From NCBI RefSeq assembly GCF_000350225.1, contig NW_005179131.1, positions 62,001-126,000 on the forward strand: 64,000 nt of DNA, in the 5' to 3' direction. The position numbers and the translations under genes are program-made. The notes under the pieces are model-generated. The model ran no database searches and was not told the origin of the DNA. It saw only the letters and a list, made by a program, of their open reading frames with translations. Within the stretch, counting starts at the first letter, position 1. Each line of letters opens with the position of its first letter. Positions 52,860 through 64,000 of the stretch are shown here, piece by piece. Source of the stretch: Chondrus crispus. Lineage: Eukaryota; Rhodophyta; Florideophyceae; Gigartinales; Gigartinaceae.

Positions 52860-55700
52860 CTACTCCTCCTAGGCCTGGCTGCCGAACAAGAAAGAAGAGG
52901 AGGAGTAAGAAGAATACCGTCCAAGAACACTCTGGAAAGTACGATGTAGTCTTTTCCCTCGCAAACGCCCGCTGTGGTTTGACATTCCGTCAAATGATTC
53001 GAGGAGATGACGACAAGGCCAAGAAAGAGATCCGTGTTTGTTCAACAGTCGCCCTAGACGCCTCGTCGCTGCTTCGATCGGTACTTTGCCGAAACGTCTG
53101 AAAGTAGTTTCGGTACAAGTCTACGGGACACCAATGAGGGCGTTGTTAGACTCAGGAGCTATTCCTAATGTTATGAATGCTTCGGTAGCATCGAAGCTCT
53201 CTCTGCCTCTAAAGCCGACTGCAACGGAGATTACGGTCGCCAATGGACAAAAGACAACCTGCCTGGGTTCCATCGAGGACGTCCTTGTCTCTTTCAACAG
53301 TACTGTTACCTCACTCAACTTCTTAGTTGTTGAAGAATCCCCAGTTGACATCTTAATCGAGTGTCCAACTCTCGAAGAACTTCGAGCCTGCATCGATCTA
53401 GGTCACCAGTCTGTTAAAATGGTGATTGGAAACAAAACTGTGAAGATGAGTTTGGTGTTTGACCAAGTAAGTCCTATCGTCGCAGGTTCGGAGACTGATA
53501 GTGAAGACCTCAATTCTGATGTCGAATCGTTCATATCAGAAAGGGCGTCAGGAGGAGAGACGTATGTGGTCTCCATCCTTGGCGATGACCGTTTTGAGCT
53601 AGACTTGACTCTGGACGGGGCGACGGAAAAACATGATGAATTGGACTCTTGCCATTCGAATGTCATCAACGAGGCAGTAAACGTTCTTCCGGAAACACTC
53701 GCACATCACGACAATGAATCTCAAAGCCTCATCGATATGGCATTGATGGATAAGAGTATTGTCGCTACATTTCTAGACGATCTTCGGCCTGCTGAAGTCC
53801 CAATCAAGCACCATTTCGAATTAGATGATACGAATCGGATCTACCACTCTGCGAGCGGAATGGCTCCCTTGCATAACGAAATTGTGCGCAAGGGCCTCGA
53901 AAATGCTGGAAGCAGGAATTACCACCCCTTCCAACTCTGCATGGTGCTTCCCGGTGGTTACCGTATCCAAAAAGATGGTAATCCGCGCTTTTGTGTTGAT
54001 TACCGTACACTGAACCAGAAGATGAAGGCGGACCGATGGCCTTTGCATAAAATAGAGGAGATATTCGACGAGTTGGAAGGAAGTGCGTACTTCATTTCTC
54101 TAGATGTGTTCAGTGGTTACTGGCAAATTAGGATGGCACAAAAATGTAAGAAAATGACTACTTTCGTCTGTCGCTACGGGACGTATAAGTTCGATGTCAT
54201 GCCCTTTGGATTGATGAACGCGCCTTCGACATTTCAGAGAATGACGGATACAATCTTTCGCGGAGTTCTGTTTGTGCGTGTGTCCCTTGATGATTTTGTG
54301 GTATTCTCCAAGACTCTAGAAGAGCATCTCCGGCACCTGCAGCAGGTATTCTATGTGATTGATGAGGCTGGCCTTAAGCTTAAGCTGACAAAGTGTAGCT
54401 TCGCTCAAGCGAAGATCAAGCTGCTTGATTGGTCATGTTGTAGACAAGAGCGGAATTGCCATTGACGCGAGCAAGATCAAATTAATTCGGAATGGAACCG
54501 ATCCCGACCACTACGACAGAACTTAGGAGTTTCCTCGGGTTAGAAAGCTACTACTGCCGTTTCATTTACAAGTTTGCCGATATCTCTGCTGTACTCCAAG
54601 TGGGTACATCCGGAAATGCCAGATTGAAGTGGACCGCAGAAATGAAAGAAGTCTTTCATGAAATACGTATTAAGTTGACTTCCCGGCCAGTCTTGGCCTA
54701 TACAGACTTCGAGAAACCCTTCGTCGTTGAGACGGATGCGTCTTCGGTCTCTGTGAGAGCTGTGTTGGCTCAAAGGAAGGAAGATGGGAAGATAAATCCC
54801 ATACAGTAAGCGAGCCGTACTATGAATAAATCTGAGAGCCAGTACTCCGCTTGTGAGCGTGAGGGGCCTGCGGTCATCTTTGCTTTGACGAAATTTCGTG
54901 TTTATGTGCTTTCGTCTACTCTTTTCAAGTTTTTTACTGATCACCAGGCTCGTAGTTACGCCTTTCGCAAGAATGTAATCCACGGTCGTTTGGCTAGACT
55001 TCTTAGCCGAGTACGACTTCACGGTGGAATATCGTCATGGACCCGCCAATAGTGCAGCTGACTACCTTTCTCGCATTCAGCCCAAGAACGGCGACAACCC
55101 AACTTGCCCGGAAGAAGGAGAACTATTCCTGTCCATAACCACTACAGTGTACTCTGCAGAATATCTAGAAGAGTCTAGTAGAGACATCATGTCATATCTG
55201 CAAGGCGAAACTCCGGTTGGGTCGGATGATCACAGGGAGTCTCGCATGAAACGTAATGGCAAGAACTTTCTTGTGTGGGAGTCTAAGCTTTTCCGCCGTA
55301 CAATTCATGGCCTTCGTGTTGTTGCCCCACTTTGCGATCGCGAAAATGTACTGAACGGTTTCCATAACGACATTGGTCACTGGGACTTGCAGACCACTCG
55401 TCAATTGGTCACGTAAAGGTACTGGTGGCCGACTGTTTATATGGACGTAAGAGACTACGTGAAGAGTTGCAACGGGTTGCCAGAAGGCACGCCCGATTTC
55501 AAAGTACCAGACCACGTTGCGCCTTCCCATTTCAAGCCTGTTTGATGTTTCCTCAATTGACTTCACCGCGTCGGCAAAGTAGAAAGAACAACGATACATG
55601 TAGCATCCAAAAACATTCTCTGTATTATCCTGACACGCTGTGTATATTGTTTTTAGACGACACATATCATGCTGCCAAAAACGTATTGTCCATAACACAA
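52860..55700 (+). mobile_element. Ty3/Gypsy remnant E, a lineage distinct from A, C and D
   Basis: Coding begins in a basic stretch leading to CGLTFRQMIRGDDDKAKKEI. An aspartic protease follows (ALLDSGAIPNVMNASVASKL, about 53.15 kb), then an acidic linker, a reverse transcriptase (about 53.97-54.43 kb: FCVDYRTLNQKM, MPFGLMNAPSTFQRMTD, SLDDFVVFSKTLEEHL), RNase H (about 54.69-54.98 kb: ETDASSVSVRAVLAQRKEDG, FFTDHQA) and the start of integrase (about 55.36-55.55 kb: HNDIGHWDLQTTRQLV). The integrase core is not recognisable, and no chromodomain or LTR pair is seen. The D-S-G protease and acid-rich linker separate it from A, C and D. It is decayed, with several breaks, and is 3' truncated. Confidence 0.85.
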
Positions 55701-56364
55701 TGAATCATCTTTTCGGGAACGATGAAAAGACGGCTGTGTACGATGAAAACACAGGAATTCGGATACCACTTGATTTGTCAGTGAACAGTATATATAACGT
55801 CCATACGAACATTGGTATAGCAACAATGGACGTTATCCATAATTAAGGTAGAGACAGTACATTTAGCGTCGCTGCACATGATAAGTAATGGTGCATGAAA
55901 AGGATAGAACAGCATTTGGGAATACTCAATATATTGATGAGAAACAGCGATATGTGCACCGTACAGAAATATTAATGATAGCGTTCCGTGCAACATTATA
56001 ATCGCTGTCCAACGACAATGGATACTATAGATATGCAATATCATTACTTTTTATCGTTTTTGGCATGTTACCAGTAATAATGGTGATGAACAATAAAGGA
56101 ATCGTCAGTGAATACTATTGGCCCGGTTTTCAAAAGCATTGCTTTAATGGTTTTGGATAGTAGATGAATATTCTTCTAAGTTGCCATTATAGCGTTGCTG
56201 GACGACACTATAAGTTTATAAAAATGGTACATGCAGTGTTTTTGGGCAGTATATTTGCAGTGGCTGTATAGCACTGAAATACATATAAGGAATGATAAAA
56301 GAATCGCAGGATGAATATGCGGTTGACGGACGCGAAAGGGAAGAGCCTCCTAGTTATGGATGGG
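55701..56364. other. AT-rich unassigned stretch
   Basis: No gene is recognised. A short imperfect inverted pair surrounds the repeated block AACGTCCAT/ATGGACGTT (about 55797-55835). Confidence 0.4.
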
Positions 56365-57432
56365 TGTAGTGCAATGCGCTTTTCAGGCGGAGACCGCGGT
56401 CCGATGGTCCAGCAAATACACCAACAGCAACGAAAAGAAGAACTGCCGACGGCACATCGCTAGGGAGTGTCCGACTCTCCCTTCTCCGTTTAAACAAGCT
56501 TGCGACTCGTAGTAGCTCAGATTCCTGATAGGGGGGCACAGAGAAACAGCCCGGCCCGGGATCGATGTGGTGGAGACTTGCGAAGAGAATCGCTCAACAA
56601 GTGTGGGGAGGGGCGTGTACGTAGGTACCCCCGGTTCCACTGGGTTGTAAGGCCAATGCTCGTTGAGCTTCTTCGAGAGCTTGTAACGAGACAAGCCCTT
56701 CGACGGGTGCGTCGCTACGCAGCCTGACGGGATGAAATGAAAGTAGGAGCGCTACACCAACTGTGCCGCCCGATGGCTCGGAACACCTTCACCGGTTCGG
56801 TCGCAACCGAGGCCGATGGAACCAACACTGGCTTGTACAGAAGACAAATCCCTTCGAGGGGGACGTATTTGCAACAGTCTCAGTCGGAAAATGGGTCACG
56901 GTAGCAGCGCTACGTCAACTGTGTCGCCGGATGGCAAAGACACCTACACCGGTTCGGTCGCAACCAATACCGATGGTACCAAGACAAGATAAGGGAAATG
57001 GGTAGGATTAGAGATAGAAAAGGATAGGGAAATAAAAGAAAAGGAAATGGAACCCCCAAGCGCAAAGGATAAAGTAAACTGTAGTAGAAGGGAACGTCTT
57101 GTAAAAGACGGACTTCGACCAAGGCGATATCAGACTCTGGCAACTCGGGTTACCTTTACTGACTTGGTGGCCAGTGGGCTAAGGTTTATATAGCCCCGCC
57201 GGAGCCACTACAGTAGCTCGCGGCGCTAGATCCTAGATCTAATCTAATGTCAGCCAACTTAATGCCAACTAATTAATTAAATAAAAGTAATAATTAAATA
57301 AAAACTATGCAAATATTCACACCAACAACTGTAGTCCGGGATTGGTGTCCACCAATCCCGGACTACAGTATTCACATTCCAACTTAGTTTCTTTTCCCTT
57401 CAACCCCTTGTGCAACTCCGTATTGCACTGCA
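56365..57432 (-). mobile_element. Solo Gypsy LTR (family B), diverged
   Basis: Starts TGTAGTGCAATGCGC and ends TATTGCACTGCA. It follows the D LTR block by block on the same strand (the GACCGCGGTCCGATGG block, TCCTGATAGGGGGG, TAAGGT-TATATA, TTTACTGACTTGG). It lacks an internal region, and no 5-bp duplication is evident (ATGGG on the left, CTGTG on the right). Divergence from the D LTR is high, so it is old. A hairpin at 57328-57369 sits in its promoter-distal part. Confidence 0.8.
57328..57369. repeat. Near-perfect hairpin inside the solo LTR, with an 8-bp flanking repeat
   Basis: Arms 57328-57347 and 57350-57369 (20 bp) are exact reverse complements around a 2-base loop. TATTCACA occurs at 57314-57321 and 57369-57376. 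The related LTRs have no such hairpin here, so it is an insertion or a template-switch product. Confidence 0.85.
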
Positions 57433-57545
57433 CTGTGACCGAGGAAGCACTTTCAGATTGTCACTTCTGCCGGCGGTGGCGCTGTTCGTTTCGTAACACT
57501 ACGCGGATAATATCACTTGTGGCAGTCGTTTTGAATTGTCGTCGG

Positions 57546-57775
57546 TATCACTCCGTAGATTGTATCGGCTGCGTTGATGGTGGTACCATGTTATTAGTAT
57601 CGCACTGCGAATCGGATCGCCTTCGGAAACGGTGGGGCCACGGTAGTGCCAAGGAATTTGTATCACAGTGCGGATCGTATCGCTTCCCGGAATGGTTAGG
57701 TGATGGTGGTGTCAAGATATTGGTATCACACTGTGGATCTAATCTCCTGCGTTAATGATGTTGCCATGCCGTTGG
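57546..57775. repeat. Degenerate minisatellite, about four units of 52-63 bp
   Basis: Units start TATC(A/G)C at about 57546, 57598, 57661 and 57724. Each repeats a pattern of (C)A-TG-G-ATC-ATCGCCT...GGTGGTG-CA. It creates a plus-strand open frame (57342-57755) that encodes only the repeat and is not called a gene. Confidence 0.7.
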
Positions 57776-57789
57776 TAGCTTGTAGCTGG

Positions 57790-59446
57790 AAGGGGCTGGG
57801 GGATACGGTCAGCTCGAAAGATGAGAATACCGTATTTATACTTGACATGTTGCGTGTGGTACAGTATTACCGACGCCGTCGACGAACAGGCCTTTTATGC
57901 GGTGAACACGTAAAGCACAGCACGGCTGTACAGTAACTGGAGTAGGAACCCAATGAACTGCAAAATATATTTACAAAATGACAGTCAGCCAATTAAAAGG
58001 TGTGATTCACGCATGATTTGTGATGGACCCAATTAATTATTGAGACTGGTGGCGGTTGACAGTCGGATATCAGCCTGGTATTAATTTTACATTCATGAAA
58101 TATGAGTCTGCCGTGAGGTACATCTAGTTTCTTCTTATCCGCGACACGGATTGTACTCTGAGCTCTTCGGGCCGTCCAGAACAACCAGTTCGCATTGTTT
58201 CCAGGCACTTCCGCCATTTTGATTACACACCCGTTCTATTATTGCCGCAGAAAAGCCTGAACTATGTCGATTGGCGCCAAGTCGTAGCTGTTTAGTATGC
58301 AATCACATGACCTGAGCTGCAGGCATTAGGTTGTACTAATTCATGAAGAAAATAATTCGTAAGCGACGGTACAAACTTTAGCTCGGGAGTCGGGGAAGAA
58401 GGGGTCGCATAGCGTATGACGATCGATAGGAAGAAATTTGTGATGAGACACTGCATCTGGCGGACACATCGGCTCCCTCAACACATGGTGCCCCTGACAC
58501 GACACAACACCCTTTAGAGATGGAGACAGGTTGGGATGGCATCAGAGAAGCCGGTAGAGAGACAACTTTGAAAGTACATACCAATATCGCGATGTGGATG
58601 GCATAAACGAAGACGAAGAGGACAAACCCCACGATGCGACTCATTCTCTTGAGATAGATGCTGTAGCTGTGGAGTCAAGACAACCTGCTTTGGTTCATGG
58701 CGAAACAACTGGAAAACATGGCAGAGACTGAACATAGGGATCATACCGATGTGTTTGGTGAGACTGCAGAAACGTTGGGAGCACCCATGGTCAGTGAAAT
58801 GCAGTTCGCAGATGAAATTATAGTCGCTGAGACACATGTAACGACTGAGCGAGACATGGGTGACATGGTGAGGGGTACGACACATGAAATCATGACGGGG
58901 TTCCGTGCACAGGACGGGGGATGACGATCTTTGGCATGACGTAGGACTACAGGTGGATGTTGCGGAGATCCGTCGTGGATGGAAGAAGTTTAGCATGTGG
59001 CAAATTGCAATCGCTACATTTTGCCACATGCTAAGCTTCTTCCATTATGGCTATTTTACTTGTGTTCAGGACCTTTCGATACTCTAAGTCGGGCTAAAAC
59101 GTGTTTCGGGGCTATTTCAACCACCTTGTAAAGGAATCCGAACCAGGGGAGAAATAGTTTCTTGACTACTCTACCGTTTATCAAACTCTGTCACAGTTGC
59201 TTCGAAATTGGGGTTTGTAAGGAGCATAGAGTGCAAGGCGAACGTGGATACTACGAAATCCGGTTCCAGAAAGACGCTGCAGTCACTGCAGGGCGTTGGG
59301 CCAGTTACAAGTCGTTTCAAAGTCATATTTGCATCATCACGGTCTTTGATGGACTTCGCGTGCCACGAGACATGAAATGTACTTAAACGCGCTGCGACAG
59401 ATTCCGTTTCCAAAAGCGCGGGGCTCCATTTGCTTATGTAGAAAGC
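57790..59446. other. Unassigned stretch, possibly the N-terminal part of the transposase to the right
   Basis: No clear gene. Plus-strand frames at 58697-58924 and 59162-59386 have acidic, protein-like composition and could be decayed upstream coding of the Tnp2-like gene. This is inference only. The hairpin at 58979-59045 is listed separately. Confidence 0.35.
58979..59045. repeat. Near-perfect inverted repeat
   Basis: Arms 58979-59004 and 59020-59045 (26 bp) match with one mismatch around a 15-base loop. Confidence 0.85.
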
Positions 59447-59779
59447 GTGCCCATGGTTCGAAATAGAGATCTCATTCTTGACATAGATCGCACCGTACTT
59501 CCGAACTCCAGCGCCGAGACCGCACCCTCCTGCCCATTACTGACATCATATAGAGGAGATGACGAAGTCGTCACTTTGCACTTGCGAGACGAACCGCCAT
59601 TTCCGCAGGAGGTACTCTGCAGTCTGGATATGTGCTGCGGAGCAGATGAGAGATGTTTCAAATTGACGTTCAGGGTGGTTACAACCACCCTCGTGGCGTC
59701 ATACGGTGGATGAGAACGTTTTAAAGAGGCGTCGATGTTTGAGTAACGATCCGGATCATGGAAGGGGTTCCGGCGGCCA

Positions 59780-62297
59780 ACGATGGACCTGTGGCGCGTT
59801 GGTGACATTTGCACAGTTCTACATCTCAGTTCTGGGATGGAATATGTCATGGTACTAATGCAGCATCACAAAAGACCAAGACAGCCGGGGCGCAAATTGA
59901 GCTTGTGTGTTTACCCTTTGCCGGTGACGTCGGAGACGAGGAAGCCGATTTTCCTTTACGGATCTCATTTGACAGAGCTTCGCGAGCATCCGTTGTGAAC
60001 GTCACGGTGACGGGCGATCATCCATCTCTTCCATTGCAACACCGCCAACCCATTTCACCGTCATATGGTAAGCTTAAAGACCGAAGGAAATAATTTGTTC
60101 ACCATATAATACTGTATTCAGATGGCTTTTCTCCATTCCGATTGAAAGCGGGTTTAGCGGGAGGCGTATATTGTCTCTCCCTGAACTATCCCCCGAAATG
60201 TAGAAGGAGTAGAGAGCGAGTACGTGTTCTAGACCTGACTGAACCAGGGGTGTCAACGAAGGAAGGTCTGAAGCAAGTAATTGCAGACCTCGTCAAATCA
60301 TCAACAGAGGGCATACCTGCCCAAAACGCTGAGGGGGAGGATTTGCTACTGTTTACTGATGTGGTGGGATTTTTGAGCGACTACCACGAAGTCGGGCATG
60401 TCCTTGACGTGGTGGGTGTTCATGGCACAGCACCATCCAACCTGTGCTCCTTTAATCAACTTAAAGGGCCTAAAAGATTCGCATCGCGATATGCGTACAC
60501 TACGGATATACACAGTGCCGATGCATGTTTCACAAAAAGCGCAGAAAGAAAGAAAGCGTTGCCAGACTCTGGTATCTCTGATGTAGATCTCAAAGCTCTG
60601 GGCTTGAACGGGAACGAAAATGCAACACGGAAGGCAAGTCCGTTTGTTTCTTTATGTCAGGAACTGAATAACTCGTTGAAAAAACCACGATACCGCTGAC
60701 GGAACACGACGTCCCAGTCTCAAACCCTCTATTTGACCCGTATGGCTCAATCTTTGTTGCTCCTGACCATCTCTTGGCCGGTAACGCAATTAATATTATG
60801 ACCCTTGCGTTTCAGTCAATTCCTAGCGCGACTAGAAGAAAGAAAGTAGATGGATTAATTGTTCCTTGTTGCGCACTATCCGCCTCGTACCTGAGACACG
60901 AATCTACAAGTTCAGTATGAGTAGTATGTACACGACAAGCATATCCGCAACGTTTTACATACTGTTGGTTGCGTCTCCTATATTCAAAGAGATTGTCGGG
61001 AAATTATGCTGCCCTGAAGAAATATCTAATGCATCCAAACAGGCACTACTTTCAGTTGTACAGAACCTCAGTTTGTTCAGCAAACTCGTCAGCAGGACAT
61101 GATGGTATCCAAACCTGCATGTGGATGGTTTGGAGCAGGTGAAAATGTACAATCGTGAAGATGGCACTGCACATATGGCATATTTGGAACGCCATTGCAA
61201 GACTTATATACGAAACTGCAACGAACTTTGTCGAAGCAGTACCATGGCAGGGAAAGCACTGGACAAGCACAATATCCATCGGCTCCTAGAGCTTTACATG
61301 CATTCTATCCCCGCAATGGGTCATGTACGGCACTTCGTCAAACTTGTGTTTGAATGCGCTCACCAGCCCCTTCAGCATGTAATGGCAAATTCCAACTGTC
61401 ATGACGCCCACATGCAGGGGGTGAATCACTTTATACATAACGACTGGAAGAACCGGCTTTCATCTGCTCTTTATGGTGTAGACGGTAGTTGTAAGAGCGA
61501 AGACAAGGCAATATCCTCACTGGTCAATCTCATTTGCGGACGGAGAAAAGAAGTGCACTATTACGTAACAAAAAGCGAGGGTGAGGCAGGGAAGGCTTTG
61601 CTTATTACTAAAAAGTGATTTGTTGAAGTACGCACTCGGACACCCTTTACTTCCATTAACAACAAACCAAGAAGGATGTAATGGGTCCTAAGTGACCTTG
61701 CTGTAGAAGCTGAAGGTTCATTCCATGCCACGATGATTTCTATTGCTGCCAACTTTATTGTAGAAGCGGTCCCAATGACCCCAAGTTCTTCGAGAAAGCA
61801 TGTCGAATGAAAACATGTACGGTTTTGGAGTTGTTTCATCACATTCAAGACTACATGACATGATCTCGAATGGCTGTGTGGTTCCAGCACTGGTGTTCGA
61901 TGACGAACTACAAATTGTCCCTACACCTGAGAGATGTGAGACAATTTGTCACATTGATGAGCAGCACGTAGCTTATTTCGCAATTGAGACAATTATGAAA
62001 GTCCAAGATGGATATCATGAATCAACAGCACGATATGAGGTACCTTTCGCTGTTGTGAAGATTTGTCAGTTCAATTCTGGATTTATTCATGTTGATGTCC
62101 ACAAGCATTTCCAATTATTGAAGCTCACGGACTCTGTCAGAAGAGTTTGGCTGGTTCACACCTGTCTCAGTGACCATGCCACACAATGCATTAAACCGGA
62201 AGAGAATAATGTGAGTTGCACTGCCTCGATTATGGAGGGAAATATATTCTACCGCCTATCTAGGCACGACGGCTATCCTCCTCGAATGCCTTAGTTC
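59780..62297 (+). pseudogene. Tnp2-like (CACTA/Plavaka-type) DDE transposase, decayed
   Basis: Several plus-strand frames line up end to end: 59809-60699 with an in-frame TAA at 60091-60093, then about 60686-60920, about 60917-61102, 61121-61618 and 61800-62294. The central part reads YSDGFSPF, then GGVYCLSLNYPPKCRRSRER, then LLFTDVVGFLSDYHEV and VHGTAPSNLCSFNQL. This order (an Asp-Gly-Phe box, a Pro-Pro segment, an Asp-containing helix with DY, a small Cys segment) resembles Tnp2 transposases of CACTA elements. Later parts include APDHLLAGNAINIMTLAF and LELYMHSIPAMGHVRHFV. The C-terminus is Cys/His-poor and ends near GYPPR. One stop and at least three frame changes show decay, although unseen introns could account for some. 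I found no terminal inverted repeats. Frames at 59447-59713 may be its upstream part. Family level is moderate; the exact superfamily is uncertain. Confidence 0.5.
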
Positions 62298-64000
62298 TCC
62301 GCAATTATTCCCTGAATGTCATCTGCTAAGCTTTAAATAGCAGCGAGACTATACTATATCCATGCCTGGTGTCCAAATCGAGATGTACAACTCCGATGAC
62401 AACGCCCTGAACATAAAGGAAGGGACGGATTTGAAACTCGCTACACAAACAAACTCTTACGCTTATTGGCCGGAAGCATCAGGAAGACGTTTTCATGCGT
62501 TGTTTCTGTGCAAGGATGAGTGGTTTTTTGGGCACCAAATGTGTGGCATGGGGGGTAGGAGGGAGACGTTTGGTGATATTATTTGTGTTGTGAGATGTGA
62601 GGGCAGATTCACAAGATTGTGTCATTTAGGAGGTTGACGAGGTTGTGACACCAATCAAGAGAATACTTCCATTGAGATGCGATGTGGGGATGTTCTGCCT
62701 TGAACGGCGCGAGGCAGTGACTTCGCCACACGTAAATGGGTGTAGCGGTCCTGGTGCGAAAAGACTGCGACGCTTCATTTCACGTGAAGTGCACGTGGTG
62801 GTGAGAAACCGCGCGATGCGCCGATGCCATCACGGCATCTCGAGTTGATTCAAAATGCTTGGGGAAACGGCCACAAGAAGCCGGGAATGGGATGTATCCA
62901 AATGTACAACCTGGACTGTGATATACCTGGTCCGAAGAGGTTGTCGCGAGTGGGTGGGAATTAGAACTGTTAGTCCAGCATTACCGCCATGGCATCATTG
63001 TCACTGTCGAACTCATTTTCTAAATCTTCTGTTCCACGTCTCGATTCATTGGTGCTACTTGGCATCGCGCCTTCGCAACTGTCAATGTCTTGCGGCGCAT
63101 AAATGTTCAATCTGGCGAACGTATATTTGGAGATTTTCATGACCGCACCGATAGCCTTCTCCCTCTCTGATCTTCCCGGTAACATATCCCGCAGTGTGAT
63201 TTCGGTATGAATAATTGGCTGTTTTTACAACCGCCTCCATATCAGTCGTAGGCCTGTCTGTTCTCCTTTCACTTGTCACGTCTCTACTGACAGCTGTCGC
63301 CTCAGAGTAAGTTGGCATTGTACCTGAACGATTGTAATTCGCTTGAGCCGAGAACAATTGCCTAAGAAACCGAACAAGTCGATTGACTGTTCGAAACACT
63401 GACGAATAAGATCCAAGCGTCTTTTCTTCCCCGAAATGGCAATACGTGCAAAGAAAGCGAAGAGCAATTCGCAAGATGTTTATATTGGGCGTCATCTCCT
63501 TCACACGGATTGCGCCACCTGTACCACCCGTGACGGTGACGTCGTAAGACGCCTGTATCACAACGTCTTTGCTTTCCAATATAAGATGAGCCAGAAGCTT
63601 CCGATTCGTGAAGGACGTGTGTGTATCTCAGCCTACAGTAGTATCAGGGATTTAGGAAGCAGCAATGGATTCCGGATCGCTGTGCAAAAATCAAAAGGTG
63701 GGTGACGAGTGAAGGCGATGGAAAGACATATATTCACTCTAGTCAACAAGTAGCAAGAGACCGCTCTCGAACAATTTAACCTTAGAACGATCCCGAGAGA
63801 TTCTGAGGCAGTCGTTGATTATTGTGACGATCCTCTTGCCAATGAAGAGAAGCTTGCGCTTATTCGGGCATGATGGATCCAGAGGTAACTCAGCTTTGAC
63901 ACAATCATGATGCATTCGCGCATTACTCATCGTTTGTTTGTTCAACGCACCTGGTTGCAGCCACGCAGGCTTAGTAGAGACATGAAAAACATTCCATTGC
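62298..64000. other. Unassigned right end
   Basis: No recognised gene. The longest frames (62362-62637 plus, 63082-63579 minus, 63436-63705 plus) overlap each other or lack motifs. The minus frame at 63082-63579 (165 codons) has several Cys and Arg residues but no family I can name. Confidence 0.4.

Noticed and set aside
56360-57437. Target duplication around the solo LTR
   Set aside because: The flanking 5-mers (ATGGG and CTGTG) do not match; the ends are probably altered.
57342-57755. 137-codon plus-strand frame
   Set aside because: It spans an LTR end and a degenerate minisatellite; the protein is just the translated repeat.
63082-63579. 165-codon minus-strand frame as a host gene
   Set aside because: No motif, and it overlaps another frame on the opposite strand. 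Left unassigned.

Overview
This window is repeat-dense eukaryotic nuclear DNA made almost entirely of retrotransposon fossils. I recognise no ordinary host gene, rRNA, tRNA or CRISPR array. The chromodomain Ty3/Gypsy elements, Copia elements, a LINE fragment and a Tnp2-like DNA transposase point to an alga or similar protist. A red macroalga is my guess, not something the sequence proves. Base composition changes at element borders: the Gypsy element at 12.8-24.5 kb is very GC-rich, while 55-64 kb is AT-rich.

Layout. 0-2 kb holds part of a Copia element on the minus strand. About 5.0-6.0 kb has a LINE reverse-transcriptase fragment butted against a Gypsy LTR fragment. 7.10-10.26 kb is a compact Copia element (114-bp LTRs, 5-bp target duplication TCAAT). 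11.33-11.96 kb is a solo LTR with duplication CCCTC. 12.79-24.49 kb is Gypsy element A. 24.75-52.43 kb is Gypsy element C (duplication TTGAC), split by Gypsy element D at 31.86-46.72 kb on the minus strand (duplication GTTAG). 52.9-55.7 kb is a remnant of a different Gypsy lineage (E). 56.37-57.43 kb is a solo LTR. About 59.8-62.3 kb is a decayed Tnp2-like transposase.

The most interesting signal is a gene-sized reading frame between pol and the 3' LTR of the chromodomain Gypsy elements, on the strand OPPOSITE to gag-pol. It occurs in A (21421-23001, minus) and in D (33033-34883, plus), with a remnant in C (50767-51186, minus). The A and D proteins can be aligned by eye along most of their length although the elements have different LTRs. 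That suggests a conserved accessory antisense gene. The three elements also share a putative primer-binding site just inside the 5' LTR (perfect in A and D, slightly altered in C), and C and D share the same polypurine tract and a purine-rich motif array in a long 3' spacer.

A second recurring pattern is a set of short near-perfect inverted repeats (16-28-bp arms, mostly tiny loops) in unrelated contexts at 3.3, 5.0, 6.3, 8.3, 57.3 and 59.0 kb. They look like fold-back template switching or tiny hairpin insertions. All coordinates come from reading the sequence; no search or alignment program was run.
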